Counted from the stretch's first letter, positions 11,801 to 21,433 are shown. The stretch is DNA of 64,000 bases from Guillardia theta CCMP2712 (GCF_000315625.1 NW_005434666.1:605877-669876); one strand, 5' to 3'. The notes: generated from the sequence alone by a model not told the origin. Numbers and translations: made by a program.

Positions 11801-12105
11801 CAGCTGAAAGCCAGGAGGCCGATCCTCCAGCTGAAAGCCAGGAGGCCGATCCCTCAGCTGGAGACCCAGCGGACCCTTCAGCTGAAAACCAGGAAGCGGT
11901 TCACGAAGAGTCGTCCGAGACGACAGGAGATGCTGGTGCAGCGGACGAGGGAGAGGCTGTAGAGAAGAAGCCCGCCGGACAAGAGCAGGTTTGAGGTCGG
12001 AGGGGGGAGACTGGACGGAGAGCTGATTGTTTCTGGAAGGGGATTCTCTCGCCGAACGGGAAGGAAGAGAAGTGGGAGGTTGAGGACGAGGAGCCTCAGG
12101 GGTGA
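5893..12105 (+). CDS. Large CH-like, helical-repeat and coiled-coil protein with C-terminal 9-residue repeats
   Basis: Twenty-four exons join without breaking phase: 5893-6837, 6975-7415, 7483-7928, 7993-8145, 8203-8530, 8578-8907, 8959-9018, 9063-9185, 9252-9398, 9463-9623, 9677-9776, 9828-10045, 10097-10150, 10202-10356, about 10437-10480, 10531-10602, 10649-10680, 10726-10795, 10847-10891, 10948-11001, 11061-11126, 11176-11288, 11334-11988, 12040-12105 (about 1,625 residues). Residues 1-120 resemble the calponin-homology-like fold of SPEF1/SPATA4-type ciliary proteins (weak, by pattern). Residues 290-760 are helix-rich and armadillo-like. Residues 830-1320 are charged coiled coil (for example KTKKREAEIAEIKRKREM). 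The end carries twelve EADPPAESQ-type repeats. Three of its introns are GC-AG. A cytoskeletal or ciliary role is a guess; I do not recognise the full-length family. Exon 15 start is uncertain by 3 nt. Confidence 0.7.
11521..11870 (+). repeat. 27-bp coding minisatellite (EADPPAESQ repeat)
   Basis: Twelve consecutive 27-bp units in frame encode the nonapeptide EADPPAESQ; most copies are identical in DNA, with variants such as EADPPAGKQ and EADPQAESQ in the first half and a degenerate last unit. The near identity of the central units points to recent unequal exchange. Confidence 0.95.
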
Positions 12106-12294
12106 GGATGTAAGATAATCGCTAGTTCACATGTAAATTAAAGAACCTCAAGTGCCACGGTCAGACCAACTTTGTTACCCACTTTTCTTGCCGCCAAATT
12201 TTTAAATTTAAAATTTCACATTCCCCCATAGAAGCTCCACCGCAATGGCGTGCTCGGCTCGCTGCTCCTGAGGGAGCGGGGGGAAGTCTTGAAC

Positions 12295-14552
12295 ATGATC
12301 ACTTTCTCTCCTCCTCTTCCTCGTCCTCACCCCGTTCTTACCTCGTCACCCTTGTCGAGCTGGCATGCAGCATGTTACAGTCGCAGGGCTACCTTCAGTC
12401 CTGTCGTGGGCCAGAGGCCATGGCGGCGTCTCACGCGCAGAGCTGAAGATGTGAGCTGCGAGCCAAGAGAGGAGAGAGCCGGTGAATATTCTGACTGCAT
12501 TGCTTCTGCAGAAGGAGTGGAACGATGAAGTCGAGATCGGTACCCGAACGATCGTCAAAGACATTCTCAGCATCGCCGTGCCAGCGCTGGCTCTCTGCCT
12601 GGCGGACCCGACGCTCACGCTCATAGACACGTGGTTCATAGGGAACAAACTGGCAGGAGAAGCGTCGACAGTTGGACTCGCGGCGCTGTCAGCCAACTGT
12701 GCTTTCTTCAACTTCCTGGCTTGCACTGTCAGTTTCTTCTGCACGGGTACCACTTCCATCGTAGCGAACTCGGATGGAACGGACGAGGCAGCAGGAAAGG
12801 CGTTGAAGAACGGCCTTTTCCTTTCTGCACTCGCTGGCACTGCACTGTACATCGTCATGCTCGCTTTCCAAGACAAGAGTAAGTTGAGAGACACCTCCTC
12901 CTCTCGCTCCTCAGATTGCTTCCTCTCAAGTTCTCTCGTTCGGCTTCGGCATGTCGGCGCAACTCGCAAGTTTCAAACCAGCCTGCGAGTACCTTGACAT
13001 TCGCTCGTTGGCGTTTCCGGTAGAACTTGGTTTTCAGCTCTCCGCGCGGTCCTGATGCTCCTGCAGGCGATTTTGGGTCAGAACGTCGTCATCGGGACTT
13101 GCCTGGGGATCAAAGACACTCGCACCCCGATGATCGGCATCGTCGTGTCCTCCTTGACCAACATCATCCTCGACGCCCTGCTGGTCTCCAGTTGGGGTAT
13201 GCACAGAGTTTGAAGCTCTCATCTCCTCCTGTGCGTCTGATGACATCTGACGTCTCCTGTTGCCTGAAGGTATTCGAGGTGTAGCGCTGGCCACCATGCT
13301 CGCATCGTATGCGGGTGAGCCTTGTGTGCTTGTGATGTAGACAGACAGACAGACAGAGAGTGAGAAATAGGAAGGGAGGGTTGGGCTCAGAGAGAAGAGG
13401 GAAGGGGGAGGGAGGAGGGAGAGAAGGATGAAGAATGAAAGACTGCAGGCGTTATTTCGATGATCGTATCTATCAACAAGAGGCTTCACTTCTGGAAGGA
13501 TTGGCGCGTCCCGAGCTCGCAAGAGCTCATCCCCTTCCTCCAGGTCCTCGGATGTCTCTCCTCCTTGTCTGCACCTCATGACCACCGCAGGTCTCTTCGG
13601 CTCTTTTCGTCGGGGCGTTTTGTGCGGGGCTGACGACCTCGTTGACCTCGAGGACCGCTGCGGTTCGTGTTCATCACTCGTACTCGAGAGGATCCTCATG
13701 ACAAGAGCAGGCAGCTGGGGAGCTGGTGGCGGCGGCAGCACATCAAGTTGCTCTTCAGACCTGGTGGATGTTGAGGTGGGTCCAGGTGGAGGTTTTGGCA
13801 AAGGCTCATGTGCGATGCCAGTTTCATCGCCAGCCCGCTCTCCCTAGCGTCTCAGAGCCTCCTGCCCAAGTACCGGATGTCCAAGAGGTGAGGAGTCGGC
13901 GCTCTGCTGGTAACAGGGGGAGGGATGGGGTTGACCCGTATGGATGCAGCCGGCGGAGTGTGCGCAAGTTCGTGGGGACGATGCTCCTGCTGACCGCGGG
14001 TGACGACGGAGGAGGAGGAGGAGGGAACGCGTGCCAAAGTGCTTGCAGGGCTGAATGGGATCACGACCGTGATTCAATGGGCAGTGCCGAACTATCTCTC
14101 TTCCTTCTTCACGGCAGATGCTGAAGTGGTGAGGTCAAGTTGTCTCGTCTCAAGTCGCGCTCAACCCCCTTCGTGCCAGATCTCGGCGATTCAGAAGATC
14201 ACAGTGTTTGCCTGCTTGTCTCAGGTCTCCCGTCCCCTTTCCCTTCTTTGCCGTCCTCACTGCCCCTCGCACTTCAGCTCGGAGTAAATTTCGGGCAAGT
14301 CATGGACGGCATCTTTATCGGCTCAAGGATGTTCCGCCATTATGTGCGGGTCATGTTGATCGCCAACCTCGCAAGCTGGCTGACCTTCTGGGTACGTCGA
14401 GCTGCCTTCCCCGTTGCTCTCAGCGCTCCCTGCCCACTAGTGATCCTTGATGTCAGAACTTTCCGGGACTCGTCGGAGCCTGGCAGGGACTTACAGTCTA
14501 CGCCATCCTCAAGTTTTCTGTCAACATCGTCAACATCCGTGCAGTCCTGTAA
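12295..14552 (+). CDS. MATE-family multidrug/toxin extrusion transporter
   Basis: Fourteen exons join in phase: 12295-12450, 12512-12878, 12931-13019, 13067-13196, 13270-13314, 13449-13543, 13591-13662, 13711-13775, 13822-13887, 13950-13999, 14040-14128, 14180-14224, 14278-14391, 14457-14552 (about 492 residues). MATE signatures appear in order: LADPTLTLIDTWFIGN in the first helix, YLDIRSLAFPA before helix 4, GIKDTRTPMIG, GIRGVALATM, HQVALQTWWML at the start of the second half, and a GQVMDGIFIGSR near the end. The first exon is rich in Ser, Arg and Pro with few acidic residues, like an organellar transit peptide. MATE proteins export drugs, organic acids or metabolites in exchange for Na+ or H+; the substrate here cannot be told. 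The first exon and start codon are less certain than the rest. Confidence 0.85.
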
Positions 14553-14922
14553 ATGCAGAAGCCTGTCGCTCTCTCGATCAATTTTTCCGTCTAGTCCGTA
14601 CAAGGCGATGAAACAATGACAGTACACTTTGTACATTTTAGGTTTGCGGCGAGCGGATAACAGTGAGATTCTTGTAGAGTCCAGGTTGTCAAGCTTTAAT
14701 CCAGCCCAAGAGAACCATCTGCAAGACTGTTCACACCCAACGCCTTGTCCCTCAACTCATTGGTCAAAGAAATCTGCACGAAAACGTGTAAGAGAGACTC
14801 CTGTCCCAAACGACAGCTCCACCTCGTTGCTTCGCATAGTCTGTTGTACTCCTGCCCTTCGAAACAACCATGTCGCGAACGCTGCGACAAGATTTCAGAT
14901 GCTCGCGATATCAAGACATGGA
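14553..14922. other. Intergenic stretch between convergent genes
   Basis: 370 bp between the stop codons of the MATE gene (plus) and the coiled-coil gene (minus). No gene or repeat was recognised; it presumably holds both 3' UTRs. Confidence 0.4.
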
Positions 14923-16357
14923 CTAATTACTCTTGTCGCCCTCCTCCAGCTTCAACCTTCCATAGCTCGTCAACGTGACATAGTCGAAAGGATCCTCCTG
15001 ACGATTCTGAGTGAGGGAGTAAAGAAATGAAGGTCACGGATACCTTCAACGCCTTCTCATATGCATCCCTCGCCAACTCAAGCTCCTTTCTGCTATGATA
15101 CAACCTTCCTAGCTCGCACCAAGAACGCAAGTCTCGTGGATACTGCGACAGAGTGCGCTTCCTGTGGGAAATGAGATTCGGCTTGAAACTAGACACGTCG
15201 AGTACAATCTTTGCTCTTGAGCAACACTTGCCACCTCATTCTTGGTGGAGATGTATTCCTTGTACCTTGCCTGACCACCCGTTCACCCGCCCCCTCAACA
15301 ACACGTCAAACACACACATCACCTCGTGGTAGTTGTGCGGAAACGCAGCAGGGGCAAACTTGCCTATTTTGTTATGAGAGAGTATTTTCCGCAAACGTCC
15401 TTTGGCTGCGGAAGATCAGCAAAATTACTGAGAGGAAGCGGTAAGACATCTAGTGTACCATATCTGCTCGCACACTGAATGGTAACATCCACCTTGTCTT
15501 CAACCCCGTCAACTATCGCAAACACCTGAGGGGTGAAACCAAATGATCTCATGGATGAAAGTGAGGGAGAGAATTACAATGCCGAAGACCACCAACTGGA
15601 ACAACACTGGTCAAGACAGAGCTCAACAGAAGCGCATCTGCATCACCGAGTTCTGCCTCCTCACGGCCACCAGCTCTCCGACTTGCAACTCACCAGGCTT
15701 GCTCCATCTCACATAGCTGTACATCTCTCCTGAGAGCGGAACTCCACATAGGCTTCGTATCTCAGAGTCCGTGAACATCAACTTCCTGGCCTCCTCTCCG
15801 CCTCTTTCAACGTCTTCGCCCTCCTTCCTAAGATCTTTCTGAGCCCCAGTGATCTCTGCTGCGATCTGCATTGCCTCAGCATTCTTGGCCTGCATGTCAA
15901 GCAACGTGGAGAGGTCCTTTGGGTCCTCTTGGTCCTTCAGTGTCAGCCACACTCCTGTCCATTGTGCCCCGCAGTCATTTGCAATGTGCAGCATGGAGTT
16001 CATCTTGTTGCGCATCCCCTCCACCAGTCTCTCTTTCTCTCGCAGCTCTTCCTCCAGCCTCTGCACTCTCATCTTGAGCTCTCCTTCTCTCTCTATCGAC
16101 TGAGCAATCAAAGCTTGCTCCACGGTGCTTCCAGCACCCTGCCCAGTGCTCCGTGTAGCAGCCGCACCGTGCGCAACGCTATCAACAAGTACTGTGTTGC
16201 CTCTACCAGTCCCTTCCCGAGGCCTCCGCGGCTGCCTCTCCCTTTTCTGCAAGGTCTCTTCCTCTTCCTTGGCATCCCTCTTCATGACCGACCAACTTGT
16301 GAGCCTGTTTGCGGCCACAGTGATCGGAGCCCGCCCTTGCTCGTCTCCTGCCTTCAT
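14923..16357 (-). CDS. Coiled-coil protein with a TPR-like helical hairpin near the C-terminus
   Basis: Six exons join in phase: 16357-15647, 15525-15459, 15405-15323, 15270-15197, 15161-15044 and 14994-14923, giving about 374 residues. Residues 90-140 form a coiled coil (REGELKMRVQRLEEELREKE), followed by more helix and a short beta-rich segment (LQVGELVAVRRQNS then VFAIVDGVEDKVDVTIQC). The last 70 residues contain a TPR-like hairpin (LRSWCELGRLYHSRKELELA). The family is unknown to me. The splice between exons 2 and 3 was chosen because it keeps frame and gives a 53-nt intron; a reading through that region is possible. The first 250 bp of this gene are copied at 19849-20087. Confidence 0.6.
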
Positions 16358-16374
16358 CTCAGTCTGTCACAGAG
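16106..16374. repeat. Duplicated segment B, copy 1 (5' end of the coiled-coil gene)
   Basis: This segment, the start of the coiled-coil gene and its immediate upstream DNA, recurs in the same orientation at 19849-20087 with a few substitutions and three small deletions, one of about 24 bp. Here it lies upstream (left) of segment A; in the copy it lies to the right of it. Confidence 0.9.
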
Positions 16375-16459
16375 ATCCTTCCACATATTCCACATACATT
16401 GTATATATGGAGCCCTTTCTTTTACTTAAAGTTGAGTAAACTTTCTTAGTTAAGTAACC

Positions 16460-16540
16460 GTTATTTTATCTTATAAAAGGACTTTTTAAACAGTATTCTC
16501 TGTTTTTCAGTTATTTTATCTTATAAAAGGACTTTTTAAA
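16460..16540 (+). promoter_or_regulatory. Tandemly duplicated TATA-box region upstream of the Crinkler-like gene
   Basis: A 31-bp sequence containing TTATAAAAGG occurs twice with a 50-bp period (16460-16490 and 16510-16540). The second copy ends 11 bp before the first possible start ATG at 16552 and 53 bp before a second in-frame ATG at 16594. Two TATA boxes in tandem are a plausible core promoter; if so, transcription from the right-hand one would favour the ATG at 16594. Confidence 0.55.
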
Positions 16541-16551
16541 AGTAGTGCTGC

Positions 16552-18744
16552 ATGGGCAGGCTCCTGCCTGCTTCCTACGTGCCAGTACATGCCATGTGTA
16601 GCTTGCTTGTCATCTGCGCATGCTTCAACGGTGTGGCAAGCATGCAGTTCTCTGATAGGGGGAAGCTAGACGGAAACTTCTACGGGTCCGTCGGGTTTGC
16701 TCGATCTTTGACACCTCCGAAATGTTTGAGGGGAGGATTCCAAACGAGCTCTGCACAAAATTTGCTGGAGGCCCTTGAGAGGAGCATGCCAAATATCGGT
16801 AATGATCGAGAATGCCTCACGTTGCGCGGAGGAGCTGAGAGCTCGAGGGGGATACAGAAAGAGATCAAAAGGGTAGAGACAGAGATCAAAAGTGTAGATA
16901 AACAGATCCACGGGGTAGAGACAGAGATCAAGGGGGTAGAGACAGAGATCAAGCTGATAGGGGATGAGATCAAGAGTGTAGGTCTACAGGATCCGAGGAG
17001 ACATTCCGATCTTCGTAAAGAAAAGAAGCAGCTTCGTAAGAAAGAGGCCCAGCTTCGTAAAGAAAAGAAGCAGCTTCGTAATGAAAAGAAGCAGCTTCGT
17101 AAAGAAAAGAAGCAGCTTCGACAGCTTCTTCAATTGAAAGAGGAGTACCGTCCAAAAAGTCGTTTCTCGGGAGAAAGAATTGCTTGGACAGAGTCAGATG
17201 CTGGGCTTGATCGCATGGGCTTTTGCCATGACAACAAGTACTTCCGTCTAGATAGCAGGTACTTGAGCATAGTCGCAGATGCGGACAGCCAACACGAGCA
17301 ACTGCTCTATTGCCGAGAAGCCTTCTTGAAGCAGCATATTTTCCTGAGAGAGCGTGTGCTTGAACGAGGTGCCCTGGGGTGGATACAGGGCTCGCCAGGA
17401 ACAGGGAAGACGACGGCGACGTTATCCTTTTCGTTGATGCTAGACATGAACGATTGGAGTGTGACAATCATCAGGCTGAAAGCTGTACTAAACGCTCTTT
17501 GTGTTCAGGTTGTAGGTAGTATGCGACGAACGTGCGTGATCGACAAGGGAGCTGTCAAAGAAATAGTGGAGAAGTTGCTCAGAGAATGGTCCGACGGCAA
17601 GAGGCGTCTTGTTGTACTGGATGGGTTCTTAAGACACGAACAGGATCATTTGGGAGCCTTTATTGCATGCAATAAATGGCGGGACATGGACAGAAGCAAT
17701 CGACGGTTGGTGGTGGTGACCTCAATGGCTTCTAGAGGGAAAACCTACTACGAGGAGGATAGGGACATGAAACTGGAGGAGCACCTCGTCGTCTCTTGGA
17801 CAATGCATGAATACTTGGAGGCAGTGCAGTCAGATGAGTTCTACGAGAAAGTCGAAGGCGTGTTGGAGATGGATCTGGATTCGCTTTCTCCGAGGCTAAG
17901 AGAATGGGGTATCGAGATGACGCAGACAGCTAGCTCGAAAGAAGCACGGGTCAGGCAGAAGCATTACCTCGCTGGTGGTTCATGTCGGTACATGTTCGAA
18001 ATGACCGCAGATACGGTGCTTGAAGTGATTGATAGAGCGTTACTAAGTTCCCCAGATTTAGAGCTTATCTTTCGGGGTAGTATAGGCCCTTCTTCGATGC
18101 AGATAGTCAATCGCCTGATAGCAACTTTCAAGATTGACGGTGTTGTGAGCTGGTTGCCAGTGAGCATGTATGTTTCCTGGAGGCTTATGCTCCAGGTTGA
18201 AGAAGAGGAGTTGACGAGGATTTGCTCGAAATTTGGCACACGAAGTGCGGCAGTGAAGGGAACCTTATTCGAGTTGATGTTTTTCAAGGAGGTGCAACGG
18301 GGCTTGAGATTGACTTACCGCAGAAAACGTAGCAGACCAATTAAGGCTCGGCCTTGGGAAAGTCGTAGCATAGTGTTCTTTGATCCGCTGCAACTCAAGA
18401 TTTCTCTCCCTACCACTTCGGTGTGCTTCAGACCGATCAGCGAGCTTCAAGGAGGATACGATGCTGTGATTGTAGACAAGGATGCCAAAAGGGCAGTGTT
18501 TGTGCAGGTAACCGTGGCCGAGAAGCACAGTCTGAAGCTTTCTTTCTTCTTGGATACTCTCAGGGCCCTCGGGATTCCTGCAGGTCTTGTATGGAAGGTC
18601 GAGATCATCTTCCTCATTCCACGAGAGAGGATGCCGGTGTTCCGGATAAGTCCTGTCGAAGACTGCGGGGCGTTGGAGACATATGGATGGAAGAAAGGCG
18701 AGGAAAGGAAGCAGGCGAAGGTTGCGTGCCTAACTTTAAATTGA
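16552..18744 (+). CDS. Crinkler/RHS-type protein: P-loop NTPase fused to a nuclease-like domain
   Basis: Single exon, 730 residues. A hydrophobic N-terminus (from Met15) looks like a signal peptide. It is followed by a header with two LRGG motifs, then Lys-rich coiled coils built from 21- to 24-bp DNA repeats (LRKEKKQLRKK). A Walker A motif GSPGTGKTT lies near residue 280 and a Walker B-like LVVLDG near 355. The GGSCRYMF motif near residue 474 is typical of the NTPase module shared by Crinkler effectors and trypanosome RHS proteins. The C-terminal 170 residues carry FELMFF, then YDAVIVD and VFVQVT ... KH, the spacing of the restriction-endonuclease-like domain of this class. In oomycete and fungal members the nuclease part acts in host nuclei; its role in a free-living alga is unknown. 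No intron, no frameshift. Its 5' 236 bp of coding DNA is copied at 19565. Confidence 0.75.
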   Translation: MGRLLPASYVPVHAMCSLLVICACFNGVASMQFSDRGKLDGNFYGSVGFARSLTPPKCLRGGFQTSSAQNLLEALERSMPNIGNDRECLTLRGGAESSRGIQKEIKRVETEIKSVDKQIHGVETEIKGVETEIKLIGDEIKSVGLQDPRRHSDLRKEKKQLRKKEAQLRKEKKQLRNEKKQLRKEKKQLRQLLQLKEEYRPKSRFSGERIAWTESDAGLDRMGFCHDNKYFRLDSRYLSIVADADSQHEQLLYCREAFLKQHIFLRERVLERGALGWIQGSPGTGKTTATLSFSLMLDMNDWSVTIIRLKAVLNALCVQVVGSMRRTCVIDKGAVKEIVEKLLREWSDGKRRLVVLDGFLRHEQDHLGAFIACNKWRDMDRSNRRLVVVTSMASRGKTYYEEDRDMKLEEHLVVSWTMHEYLEAVQSDEFYEKVEGVLEMDLDSLSPRLREWGIEMTQTASSKEARVRQKHYLAGGSCRYMFEMTADTVLEVIDRALLSSPDLELIFRGSIGPSSMQIVNRLIATFKIDGVVSWLPVSMYVSWRLMLQVEEEELTRICSKFGTRSAAVKGTLFELMFFKEVQRGLRLTYRRKRSRPIKARPWESRSIVFFDPLQLKISLPTTSVCFRPISELQGGYDAVIVDKDAKRAVFVQVTVAEKHSLKLSFFLDTLRALGIPAGLVWKVEIIFLIPRERMPVFRISPVEDCGALETYGWKKGEERKQAKVACLTLN
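16614..16849 (+). repeat. Duplicated segment A, copy 1 (N-terminal header of the Crinkler-like gene)
   Basis: These 236 bp, coding for the header with both LRGG motifs, are identical at every position I compared to 19565-19800. Identity starts and stops abruptly at both ends, so the second copy is recent. Confidence 0.95.
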
Positions 18745-19374
18745 GAATGAATCAAAGCAAAGCAAAGCTCCCATATTTCAATCATACAAACACAGTGATA
18801 CTAGTCGATACATGAGAATATTGAACAAGATCTTCTGACAGGTAGGATGAGCTGGTCAAAACTCAAATTATCCTTCTCTTTATATGACTAAACCAAAGGT
18901 TTTCTTGTCAATCCTTCTCAGCTTTCCTGTGCTGCTCCATGCAGCCTCATAAGAATGCAGGAGTGTTGGGGGAAGGTGATGATCAATCTTAGAAATGACT
19001 GCTAGCGAGGTGATCAATTTGATGGACAGAGAGCCTTGGCAAGTATATCTAGCGATTTGCGAGATCAGTGAATATTGAAAATAAGGAGTTTTGTTTTTTT
19101 TGTTTGCAATACGGAGCTCAGTTGTTCTTTCCCATTTGTTCTCTGTTTCCCTCGTTCTCCAATCCCCGTCCCCGGCATTCCCCCTTCTCTTCTCCTGGTC
19201 ATACACCGTTTCCCAACAATCTGTACTATGATCATTCTCTCGGTTAGCTGAATAACCTGTGTTTTGTTCTTACATCGCTGTAATCATTAGCTTCGTCATA
19301 TTCCTTCTGTGTTGGCTGTTTCCCGGCTCTGCCTTATGCTTACTTTGTCTCCTTCGGGCCAGTACAAGCAGTCG
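18745..19374. other. Intergenic stretch downstream of the Crinkler-like gene
   Basis: I see no gene. The minus-strand frame at 18880-19206 has no recognisable domain and unremarkable composition. Confidence 0.4.
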
Positions 19375-19800
19375 TTTGGTAGCTCTGCACAAACTTTGCT
19401 GGAGGCCCCTGAGAGGAGCAATCTTGGCAAAGAAAAGGAGCAGCTTCGTAAGAAAGAGGAGAATCAGGATGCAGTGTGGTGTATGGGGACCCTGGCTTTC
19501 ATCGTTTGCGTGCTTGCCTGTTTCGGCAGTCACTGAGTATCGCTCTCGCATGGGTCTTGTCCTCCTGCGCATGCTTCAACGGTGTGGCAAGCATGCAGTT
19601 CTCTGATAGGGGGAAGCTAGACGGAAACTTCTACGGGTCCGTCGGGTTTGCTCGATCTTTGACACCTCCGAAATGTTTGAGGGGAGGATTCCAAACGAGC
19701 TCTGCACAAAATTTGCTGGAGGCCCTTGAGAGGAGCATGCCAAATATCGGTAATGATCGAGAATGCCTCACGTTGCGCGGAGGAGCTGAGAGCTCGAGGG
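19375..19800 (+). pseudogene. Crinkler-like gene fragments (two partial headers)
   Basis: At 19375-19462 a diverged piece matches the SSAQNLLEALERS part of the header and the Lys-rich coiled coil of the intact gene, joined directly to each other, so an internal deletion separates them. At 19565-19800 the 236-bp header copy is exact but is followed by a stop codon three codons after the end of identity. Neither fragment has the NTPase or nuclease region. They are remnants, not genes. Confidence 0.75.
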
Positions 19801-19848
19801 AATCGTAATGCATATGGGTGATAGAGCAGCCCGATCCAGATCTAAGAT

Positions 19849-20087
19849 AATCAAAGCTTGCTCCACGGTGCTTCAAGCACCCTGCCCAGTGCTCCGTGTA
19901 GCAGCCGCACCGTGCAACGCTATCAACAAGTACTGTGTAGGCCTCCGCGGCTGCCTCTCCCTTTTCTGCAAGGTCTCTTCCTCTTCCTTGGCATCCCTCT
20001 TCATGACCGACCAACTTGTGAGCCTGTTTGCGGCCACAGTGATCGGAGCCCGCCCTTGCTCGTCTCCTGCCTTCATCTGTCACAGAG
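19849..20087. repeat. Duplicated segment B, copy 2
   Basis: A slightly decayed copy of 16106-16374 in the same orientation, lacking a few short stretches (one of about 24 bp, plus a 2-bp and a 4-bp gap). The 48 bp between this copy and the header copy to its left match neither flank of the originals. Confidence 0.9.
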
Positions 20088-21433
20088 TCATGTCTTGAGA
20101 AAGTCAAATCACCGGCATACTATCTTTTTAAAAGTTAAGTCAAAAATCAGTACGAGGACAATCAGGAGAGAGAAAAGACAGAGCACAAACACCTATACGA
20201 ACACCTGCTGTCACCCAAACTTAACTGATACCTTCACTTAACTACGCGCTTGACCATTCACCCGCCCGGGCCGATGCCGGGTCGGAAGGCCCGGACTAGG
20301 TATCGGATGCCAACTGAGCTATGCAAAATTTCCATGTAAGTTACCACCTCCTCGCACAATGACAATATGGTAATTTAAAGGGCATGTAGTACCCTACCTA
20401 GTCCAGCGGTTACAGTTCATTTACCCACCAATACTTGCCTGTGAGCTCCATGGTCAAAAGTAGGGGTAATTCGAGCAACACATGGTGAACAGTCTCATTT
20501 GTAGGGTAGGGTACTGGTTCCCCTAAGAGCTCTGTTGCGAACTACCCCCACCACCAGAGCATATTTGTTGTTCCACCCACCCCTTAAATCAACATGAGTG
20601 TAGCCTGCAGCATACCAATATCACCACCCACCAGATTCAAAGAGTTTTTTTCGGGTTAAGAACACCCGTGTTGATACAACCCTACCCTCAAATAAATCAC
20701 TCCTTGAAGGAAGTACCCACCCTAATGTTCCATGACCACTCCTCTAACCCTACGATTCTCAGGACCAAAACATCCCTCGAATGACCCTACCATTGAAATC
20801 GAAATCCTTGACCTACCCCTACCCCCCTCATTTCAGTGCGGTGTTTCTGCACCCCAGGACTTCGGACACCACCCATCTGAATGACGAGGGTCCCCACCTC
20901 CTTCATGTGCAGACCCCAGAAAGTCCCCTAATCACCACACAATGAATACCCACCCTACCTCTTGTGCAGCGTAATTTTATAACCCCTACCCACAATCCCT
21001 GTAATTGCCTCAATTGAGGACCCCATCTTACTCACCCCTACCCTAGCCCTGCTTGTCACCAGGGTCCTGCTCCTCCTCTCCTACTACCACCAAACCTCCG
21101 CCTCCTCCTCCCCTCCTCCCTCCTCCCTCCTCCCTCCTCACCCATCTCCCTCCTCCTCACCCCTCCCCGCTTTACTCCTTCGAGTCTTCAGACGGTTTGA
21201 GAGCTCTATAGATCACCTATCTTGGTGGATCGCACCTCTCCTCGTATACTAGTTCCTCGATCGCTCTTACTGCTGTCAAAAGCTTTGTTTGTTCTCCTGC
21301 GTCGAGGAGGTAAAAACTTATCAGTATATATTGCGGAGGATTGGGCATCCGTCCCCTGCAGACTTCTGCCAAACTGTACACCAAGTCGAGTTTACTGGAC
21401 GCTTGTGCTGGTTCCCTTTAGCTCAGCAAGGAG
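20088..21433. other. Long non-coding stretch with C-rich low-complexity DNA
   Basis: No gene was found in 1.3 kb. The stretch is rich in CCCTACCC-like words and CTCC runs (especially 20380-21170). At 20132-20150 it has a match to the terminal sequence of the GC-rich island at 26.8 kb, and at 20245-20290 a short GC-rich block. A tRNA A-box-like word lies on the minus strand near 20310 without a matching B box. Confidence 0.5.

Noticed and set aside
13011-13066. Apparent frameshift and stop in the MATE gene
   Set aside because: Reading through gives a stop, but removing a 47-nt GT-AG intron (13020-13066) restores phase and the expected motif, so there is no mutation.
19259-19606. 115-codon frame with a hydrophobic N-terminus
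   Set aside because: It overlaps Crinkler-like fragments in another frame and ends in the duplicated header; the hydrophobic start is probably chance.
20240-20335. Possible tRNA gene on the minus strand
   Set aside because: The word TAGCTCAGTTGG is a perfect A box/D-arm, but no B box (GGTTCGANNCC) or acceptor stem follows, and the GC-rich part folds into an eight-base loop instead of a T-loop.
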